Origin: Agapetus fuscipes
Taxonomy: Eukaryota > Arthropoda > Insecta > Trichoptera > Glossosomatidae
DNA length: 64,000 bases
Assembly (NCBI GenBank): GCA_951799405.1
Contig: OX637332.1
Coordinates: forward strand, 12,033,001 to 12,097,000
Direction: 5' to 3'
In this document: positions 56,905 to 64,000 of the stretch, in pieces
Position numbering within the stretch: the stretch's first letter is position 1
Layout of the letters: each line of letters starts with the position of its first letter
Notes under the pieces: model-generated
Told to the model about the DNA's origin: nothing
What the model saw: the letters and a program-made list of their open reading frames with translations, nothing else
Databases searched by the model: none
Made by a program: the position numbers and the translations under genes

Positions 56905-56935
56905 CGGTACCAGACCATAATCAGGCATACAAAAT
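56905..56935 (-). ncRNA. Degenerate hammerhead-like motif
   Basis: Minus strand: CTGATTA, T, GGT..ACC, GAAAGCGGTTGT. The second G of CTGANGA is T, so it should be inactive. Confidence 0.25.
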
Positions 56936-56999
56936 TAAAAAAAAAGTAATTAATACTTAGAGTGCATTTACAAAAATCGTTCTATAGTAAATACGGTTT

Positions 57000-57165
57000 T
57001 AGGGAACGGCGGCAGGAGTTGCAAAGTTTACGTTCATGTGAGGTTTTGTTTTTTTATATGCACACATGCAGGAATGTGTAGGAGCAAACCTTCATTGCAT
57101 TGTGGGCATGCATTTAATATGAGCCTTAAATGTTTTCATATCTTTGTTGCTTAGATTAAAGATTA
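57000..57165 (+). repeat. LINE tail repeat, 3' two thirds
   Basis: From AGGGAACGGCGGCAGGAG to GCTTAGATTAAAGATT; the same subfamily as the copy at 60240. Confidence 0.65.
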
Positions 57166-57169
57166 AAAA

Positions 57170-57620
57170 ATACAAAAAGCAATTTAATTTTGAGAAGAAA
57201 ATACGTGGTATAAAATAGGCTGTAATATGTTGACCATTAGAATAACCAGGAAAACCACGCCATACATATTTAGAATACTCACGGTTTTCGACCATGCGGT
57301 AATTGCTAGATAAGTTCCTACTTAAGTAAAATTTGAAACGTTGAAGAGAAACAAAGCCGGCACATTTTCATGCACAATAGATCATAATTTATGTGCTTGT
57401 AATAATTATTCAAATTCATCCACTTGGACGAGTACAGGAAGAGGCCAACAAATGGCAGAGCAAAACGTTTTCTTGTTTACAAACGTGCATTGCGATTATG
57501 GCTTTATAAGTATGTAAATGAAAATTTCAACAAAAACAATAAAAAAACAGCCGTTCAGAAGAGTACCTAGTTTGTTTTAAGAATAAGTGCAGCCATAAAA
57601 AAAAAAAATTTCATTGAACG
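57170..57620. other. No feature seen
   Basis: AT-rich spacer between a LINE tail and a SINE. Confidence 0.5.
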
Positions 57621-57625
57621 CAACT

Positions 57626-57950
57626 ACGCAACTAAGCTACACGTCATATAGTGTAGCTTCTTGCCGCGTTATCCCCGAAGGGGTCGCATGTGGCGAGTTG
57701 AACCTATTTATTTTTACAGGTAAGGGGGCCGGCCTTACTCCAACCACTTCAGTTGAAGTGGGGGTTTCCCAGCTCCGGAGAGTGCTGGTACTCATTTCTT
57801 GTGAAGCCTGATTAAGCCTTGCCGGTTTTTTTATTTTGGGGTTTGAAATAAACACCGAAAGGGAAATCATTTCTGACACCCTCGGTGGGATTCGAACCCA
57901 AGCTTTCGGCATGGAATGCAAGCACTCTACCACCTGAGCTATCGACCGGA
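57626..57950 (-). repeat. SINE-A copy
   Basis: Full head and body. Directly upstream of its head (57951-57982) is TGATTTCTTTATAGCGCCG, which resembles the 3' end of the SINE-B group. Confidence 0.8.
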
Positions 57951-58349
57951 CTGATGATTTCTTTATAGCGCCGTTTTGTGATTGAGACCATAATTATATA
58001 TTTTTTTAATTATGTCGTTTTGAAAATAGTTTTAGAAAGAAAATACTTCTTCATTAGATAAATCGCTTTTCATGTTTTTGTGAAAGATATTTGTGAATAA
58101 AATACTAAGGAATGATATTTATATTCAGCAAATTCTTTTCCAGAACGTTTGACGGGCTATATTGGGCTATTTGACGGGACGAGCCAATTCTTTAAGTCCT
58201 AGACCTTTCGTAGATATCGTAACGAACTTCTTCAGGATATGATCTCAATGTGTGTTAAGCAAGAATGAACTCATGCGCGGTTTGTCAAATATCTAAAAGT
58301 ATTTTAAATAAATTCTAATTTTGTAAAAATTGGCATGTGTGCTGGTCGA

Positions 58350-58636
58350 CCGGTCCATGGCGCCGTTGGTAAAATGCTTGCTTTCCATGTCACAGGACTA
58401 AGGTTCGATCCTCAACAAAGGTGACAGAAATAATACCCCATTTCGTTTTTATTTCAAACCTAAAATAAAAATAATGGCAATGTGTACTCAGCTTTTATTA
58501 CAAATGAAAATACTATAGCCCCATCTGGAGCTGGGAAACCCCCACTTCAAATGAATTGTTGCGTAAGGCCGGCCCCCTCACCTGTGAAAGAGTATGTTCT
58601 AAGCCTCACATGCATCCCCTTTGCGATTAATGCGGT
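58350..58636 (+). repeat. SINE-A copy, old
   Basis: Head with GGTTCGATCCTC box B; body with GGAGCTGGGAAACCCCCAC and AAGGCCGGCCCCCTCACC. Confidence 0.7.
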
Positions 58637-58986
58637 AAATTTTTGCAATATATTTACTGCTTAGTTTTTATTTATTAGGAAAGTTGTGATTAGCAACATA
58701 ATACTGAATTTATTGCTGAGAGAACTGCTACAACTTCTCATTGAGAATTAATTAAAGATGATAATTTGATATTTTAATAGGCAATCCTCTCGAATGATAT
58801 GCAAGGAAAACGAAGTCAGTAATTTCTTAAAAAGAAAATACCAAGTCCAGGCGCAACTTAAAAGAAAATGTAGAAATGTTGTAGCATTTCGTTTTGCTAT
58901 TATATGAAAAGTTTTTCCCATTACATCAAAAGGATGTAAAAAGTTCAGATTTTCATTAGTTAATGAGAGAATTCATGAAATACATA

Positions 58987-59265
58987 ACCGGTCCGTAGCC
59001 AAGTGGTTAGCGCTTCGGATTCGTAAATGGAAGATTGTGTATTCGAATCCCGGTGGAGAACAAAAATACACCATTTATTTTTTCAAATATGCTCTTCGCT
59101 GGGATGAAAAATTCATATTCCTTTACCAGAAACCGGTCATCAAAAGTCCATTTAGCTTTACAGCAACTGAGGTCTTGCTTGAGAATTGGCGCTTTCTATA
59201 GTGACGATCAAGCTCGAAGAGGGTTCTTGAGGTGTGATACATACAAAAAAACCGCTCAATCTTAA
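58987..59265 (+). repeat. SINE-B copy (second tRNA-derived family)
   Basis: Head TAGCCAAGTGGTTAGCGC and a box B-like TATTCGAATCCCGG. The body has ATGCTCTTCGCTGGG, AAACCGGTC and an end with GAGGGTTCTTGAGGTGTGA. It differs from SINE-A in head and body. Confidence 0.8.
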
Positions 59266-59269
59266 ATAC

Positions 59270-60235
59270 ATTTTAAATGTTAATGTAACTTTGCAACTAA
59301 TCCTCGGTATTTTCAACGTTAGCATAACGATTTCATATTGAATTTAAAGGACACACTTATGTTAATCTTGTGGATGTTTTATTTTATGAGTTTAAAGTCA
59401 GATAAACTAACGTTGAAAACACCGAGCCTTAGACTATAGATTACAGTTTATATTACTGAATACAAAATTACGCAATCGCAATTCGCTTTGACACAAGTCG
59501 TCTGTTTCTCTAATACTTACTTTCATCTTCACACGAGGACTGCAGAATTTTAGTTACTAGAATACTAATCAGATGTGACCATCTCGTTAAGTGAAGGGCG
59601 ATACGGCGAACACGTGAACACAGTCATAAGAAACCTGATTCTTACAAAAATCATTCAACCACGTAAAAATCCCATTAAAATAACTCCTTCAAAGATAATC
59701 CATAATATTGTCCTCGGAAAATTGTTGTTACTCTAATTTACATTTCCATTTCATTATATAACAGTGAAGGGAAACCATTTAATCAAGTTATTAAAAAAAA
59801 AAAACTTCCAAGTGGTGCAATGCGTAAGATGAATTTTTAAGGCGATATGCAAAATTAACTGCCGTTCTCGATAGAAATGTAAGGAAAAATATTTGAAAAG
59901 TAAAAATGTTAATTTAATAAATTAAAACGTTTGGAATCCATTTTCCTTATGCTTGGCTCAATCGCAAAAGAGATTTGACCAATTATTTAGAAAAGATGTG
60001 TATCATAAAATCATGGATCGTTTGAAGATAGTTACCGATAAAGCTAAGTGATGTAAGGCTGCCTCCCTTACCGATGAAAATATGTTGGATATTGCTGGTT
60101 TAACTAATAATGACACCCTAAAAATTATTCAGAGTTGGTTATTAATATCAATATTTGTTGATCTTAAACCATTTTGAAGCTTTATAATATAAATACGTCG
60201 CTGTATTAAAAATCTACAATTTATTTATTACTGTT
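59270..60235. other. No feature seen
   Basis: AT-rich; a loose pair CTCGGTATTTTCAACGTTAG / inverted (59303 and 59410) hints at an old inverted repeat. Confidence 0.4.
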
Positions 60236-60239
60236 AATC

Positions 60240-60502
60240 TATCTATAATCTATACCTAATCTAAGCTGCAAGGATATGTTAACATTTAAGGCTCATATGA
60301 AATGCATGCCTACAGACAGGCACATGTAGCATGACACCTACACATTCTGCATGTGTGCATACAAATAAAGAAAACCTCACATGGACATAAACTTTGCAAC
60401 TCCTGCCGCCGTTCCCTGAACCGGGGTGGCATTGGCAAAAGTGAACCGATTTTTACAGCACGGGTGGTCAGCCTCGTACCAACCTATCAGTCGAGGAGCA
60501 AA
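60240..60502 (-). repeat. LINE tail repeat, full
   Basis: Subfamily with CTGCAAGGATATGTTAAC and ACTCCTGCCGCC; ends CTATCAGTCGAGGAGC. Confidence 0.75.
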
Positions 60503-61011
60503 ACAAAACATAACAAAGGTGCAAATACATTTCTGTTTAAGATATTATGTGGATCTTCGATTCGAAATATTATCAACGACCGGCATTTTAAAAATGACCT
60601 TTTTGTTATGATTGTTGTTTGTATCAGTGAAGCACCACTGCCTTGGCCTTCCTCGGTACACTTACGCGACCTGGGTAATGATGTGGTTCAGTTTTGTATG
60701 TTTATTATTCTTATTCCGGTCACTTGTGCTTCGCTCTGAGAGACAAATATCGTATTTGACTTGAAAATAAAAGATTATGTAAATGCCTCTGCTTGTGCCT
60801 AATGTAGTGCTTAGAATACCATTTTCCATCAAATGAGTACCTATACTATTCGGCACGCTGTTTAAGTTTTTTTTAAGTTTTTTTTACGCTTCAAGCAATT
60901 TTCGCATTCTAGTACTTCTTGAATGAAGGAATCTGTGTAGTATTCAGGCATCAACAGGCTCAATCAATAAAAAATATCAAATATATTTATGCTTATAAAT
61001 AGATCTATATT

Positions 61012-61205
61012 ATTACCTATAACTTATAAGATGAGTATCCAATTGATCACCCATACATAAAAAAAATGATTCACTTTTGTCGATTCTAATCCTGTTTCAG
61101 GAAAGCGGACAAAAGTTGCAAAGCGCAGAAGTTTTTATATTTTGGAATTTCGCATGTAAAATGTGCAAGATTTTTGTACGCGCATTAAGCATGGATTTTA
61201 GATAA
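61012..61205 (+). repeat. LINE tail repeat, old
   Basis: TATAACTTATAAGATGAGTA start and TGTTTCAGGAAAGCGG block visible. Confidence 0.5.
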
Positions 61206-61209
61206 CTAT

Positions 61210-62160
61210 ATATTTTTTTACACTAAGACTACCGACATACTAAGATGAAAAGAAACAAAAACACATTTCTGTACACGAGAAGTGAACTGAAAAGAAAGTG
61301 AATGAGAGATGCCGACGTCTTAACGTCAACACTTTTTTATCGTTCTATTTGTATTTTTATTATAAGTTTCAAAAAGCTATCAGTTTCTTTATTGGTCTTT
61401 TGTTCTCACTCACATCTAAGTACCCCAAGAAGGTTTTTATAATAAATTATAATATGTTATATCCTTTACTAGCTGATAGCACCTCTCTTATCATAATGTT
61501 AAAAAGGGTAAGTATCTAACCTAACATAAAACAAGTAAACACTGATCTGTATTAATATTTACTTATTTATTAGAAAATAAAAAGGTGCTGATTACTCTTT
61601 TCTAAACTAGGGTTTTTTTTGGAAGTCGCATTTTTGCATAGGCATGTATAAATTAAATGTAATATAAAAAAATGCAGCCAACAAAAAAACCCTTTATTTA
61701 CAATATAGTGTATATTAAACGAGAAGGTTTGTTGAAACATAATTTGAAATTTTATTTGCTTCAAGCTTGATGCGAATGCAATTACTCTGATTTCACTGTA
61801 AATTGCACAGCTCGGACAAATTCCCGCTTTGTGTCAATTTAAATACATTGTAACGTTGGAATGCATTCAAATGAACGCATATCTTGCAACGTATACAACA
61901 TTAACAAACGCAATAAGTTTTCAAAAGATAGGATGCGAGATGTTGGTAACCAAACAAAGTTTATTGTCACCGCTAGTAGAATAGAGACAGTGTTAGAGCA
62001 ACATCCTATTTTTAAACTTATTCAATATTCATAATTACTTGGTGAATTAAATGTATGGTTGAACACTTAGATGATTGCACAGCAAATTGTTCCACGAGCT
62101 TGCACTGGTTAAAAGCGAATACATTTCTGAGTAAATGTTTTTTTTTAAGGTTTATTTAAG
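61210..62160. other. No feature seen
   Basis: AT-rich, no recognised repeat. Confidence 0.5.
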
Positions 62161-62164
62161 TTTT

Positions 62165-62350
62165 AATAATTAGTTTAAGTTGAAAAAATACATTAACATT
62201 TATAATTCACATTTAATGCAGGACACTTGCGCTCACACATCCTGCATGTGTGCTTACAAAATAACCAAATCTCAAATGAACATAAACTTTTTAGCTCCTG
62301 TCGCATTTTCCTAAAGCAGGGGTGGCATCGGCAAAAAATGAACCAAATTA
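62165..62350 (-). repeat. LINE tail repeat, old
   Basis: CATTTAATGC, CTTGCGCTCACAC and a GGCATCGGCAAA-like block present. Confidence 0.5.
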
Positions 62351-62489
62351 AAATTTAGAATTATTACAAATAAACTTAGAATTAAGGTAAAATAGAAAAC
62401 GTAATCTTCTCCCAAAAGCTAAATTTAATTATAATTAAAAAAAAACTATAACCTTAACAGTGTTTAACAGCTGATATACCTACTTACAT

Positions 62490-62755
62490 TTAAAAAATAC
62501 GAGATTAAATAAGAAAGATTAAATACATGGCCACAAACGGACACGTGTAACTTCGCGCTTATAAATGCTGCATGTGCACCTACTTACAAATTAATTAACT
62601 TTTTCTGGTTTTCCCTGAAATAGGGGTGACGCGACGTTGTTAAAGTGAACCATTTTTACAGTATGGGTGGTCAATCTCTACGCCTAAGTCAAGGAATAAA
62701 ATAAAAAAAATAAAAACAATTTTCAAATTAAAAACCCTATCTGCCAATATTGTGA
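62490..62755 (-). repeat. LINE tail repeat plus LINE 3' UTR
   Basis: After CTAAGTCAAGGAAT it continues through an A-rich stretch to AAAACCCTATCTGCCAATATT, matching the LINE just below its stop codon (39040-39060). Confidence 0.65.
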
Positions 62756-62759
62756 TTCG

Positions 62760-63450
62760 CACATAAACATCGGCCTTCAAATATTTACTCATTTTTTCAT
62801 TCCCGAAGTGAAAATATAGGAAAACATTATAGAAATCAAAAGACGCGGAAGAGGATTAACTCTGTTAAGATTTTGCTTCCTGCAGCTTACATCGAGTTAC
62901 TGCAGTTTACGCTGAGGGGGGATATTGACTTAGCGACGTCTTTTAGTGTCTTTTAACCCTGGAGCAAAAGGCATCGCATCTATCTCCCACTTCATCGAAT
63001 TAATTAGAGCAGACTAAACTTTGTCACGTGATACCCACCGTGTTAAGTTGAGAAGCCCGTAATGAAAACGCTTCCATTTAATAAAGTCAAAGGAGCCACC
63101 TTGGCTGACGGAAAACTCAAATATTTCAAATTAATGCAAGGGAACTATAATTTATTAACTAGTTCTCATTAGCTGGACTGGACTCTTGCTGGATAATATT
63201 GCTTTAAAACTAAATTTCATATTTCCCTTAATTAAAAGAGGGGTGAGGACTTTATAGAGTCAAAGGTGGGTAACAAGGGATAATAATGCATTTCACATCA
63301 AACATATTATTATACTTGGAAATGACGGATCTGTAATGTTAGTGGCTAGGGCTAGGGTTTTTTAAGCTCGAATTTTGTATTCTGTATGTGTTTTGATGTT
63401 TATACATATTATTATTTATTGATTTTAAAAATGTATTTTTTGTGTACCTA
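62760..63450. other. No feature seen
   Basis: No coding or repeat signal recognised. Confidence 0.5.
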
Positions 63451-63451
63451 T

Positions 63452-63702
63452 GTTTCTTGACTTAATGGTTGGTATGCGGCTGACCACCCATGCTGTAGAA
63501 AATGATTGACTTTGCCAATATCACCCCTGTTTCAGCAAAGGCCAGCAAGAGTTGCAGGGCGTATTTTCATTTGAGATTTGGGTTTTATATTGAAGGTTCA
63601 GATGCAGCATGTTTAAGCGCGAACTTATACGTGTCTGCTTGTGGAAAAGCATTTAATATTAATCTCAAATGTAATACATCTTTGCAACTTAGGTTATAGA
63701 TT
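63452..63702 (+). repeat. LINE tail repeat, full
   Basis: Starts TTTCTTGACTTAATGG and ends CAACTTAGGTTATAGATTATA. Confidence 0.75.
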
Positions 63703-63860
63703 ATAAACGGCATCCATCCATTCTTGAAACATTCACCATTCATTCTCTCCATACGTCCAAGCCATCTTAAAAACCTCTTTGTATCTTTACTTTCTCACTT
63801 CTTTTGCACCACATTATTCTCTTACGAAATCATTTCTCACTCCATCACTCCGTTTAAGCA
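63703..63860 (-). mobile_element. Fragment of the same LINE (RT C-terminal part)
   Basis: Matches the part of the LINE ORF around the RWFGHMER segment with small deletions. Frame broken. Confidence 0.6.
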
Positions 63861-64000
63861 ATATATGATACGAGTAACATTATGATAGATATGTGACGTT
63901 GGCTGTGGTGTCTGATATTATTTGATTTTCTTTTGTTACAAGCATTCAGATACTAAACATTCCAAACCAATAACACATACATAAACAAAATCTAATGTAC

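Overview
The window is AT-rich nuclear DNA from an arthropod, most likely an insect; I cannot place the order. It has spliced genes with short exons, pol III tRNA-derived SINEs, LINE, Ty3/gypsy and Penelope-like retroelements, and relics of mariner, hAT and PIF/Harbinger transposons. There is no bacterial gene organisation, no CRISPR array and no rRNA. One run of exactly 200 N (35001-35200) is an assembly gap.

Host genes. The clearest find is an unannotated minus-strand gene spanning 33473 to about 11000. It has 12 short exons in one continuous frame (225 codons plus stop), plus one apparent poison or alternative exon. Every intron interrupts a codon after its second base and every internal exon is a multiple of three. 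The gene ends in an exon with an in-frame stop followed by AATAAA signals. I do not recognise the protein. A second minus-strand gene seems to begin at 6178-5904 and run off the left part of the window. A plus-strand first exon sits in a GC-rich island at about 53975-54220.

Mobile DNA. About 30 copies of a roughly 245-bp repeat are scattered over the window in both orientations. It is the 3' end of an RTE-like LINE whose full-length, open copy (1000 codons) lies at 38694-42253. That LINE sits inside a Ty3/gypsy element (36661-45995, minus strand) and separates its RNase H from its integrase. The gypsy copy shows a textbook -1 frameshift site between gag and pol. Two tRNA-derived SINE families, a hAT-type MITE, a 371-bp TA-flanked MITE, a PIF/Harbinger-like element, two mariner relics, CR1/Jockey-type LINE ends and a Penelope-like GIY-YIG endonuclease fragment make up most of the rest. 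Several insertions are nested, which gives relative ages.

Layout. 1-5900: decayed LINE tails, SINEs, hairpins. 5904-6178: gene-start exon. 6345-11000: hAT MITE, inverted repeats, SINEs, a (TA)n tract. 11000-33473: the 13-exon gene with repeat-filled introns. 33785-35290: 439-bp tandem array and gap. 36365-46945: LINE end, gypsy and LINE nest. 46968-53700: inverted repeats, LINE end with SINE, mariner, LTR fragment, MITE. 53975-54220: GC-rich exon. 54230-64000: SINEs, LINE tails and otherwise unassigned AT-rich DNA.

A recurring small motif, CTGANGA + one base + a covarying stem + GAAA, lies next to the Penelope fragment and inside several inverted repeats. It resembles the hammerhead ribozyme core known from Penelope-like elements and is the most interesting structural signal outside the genes.
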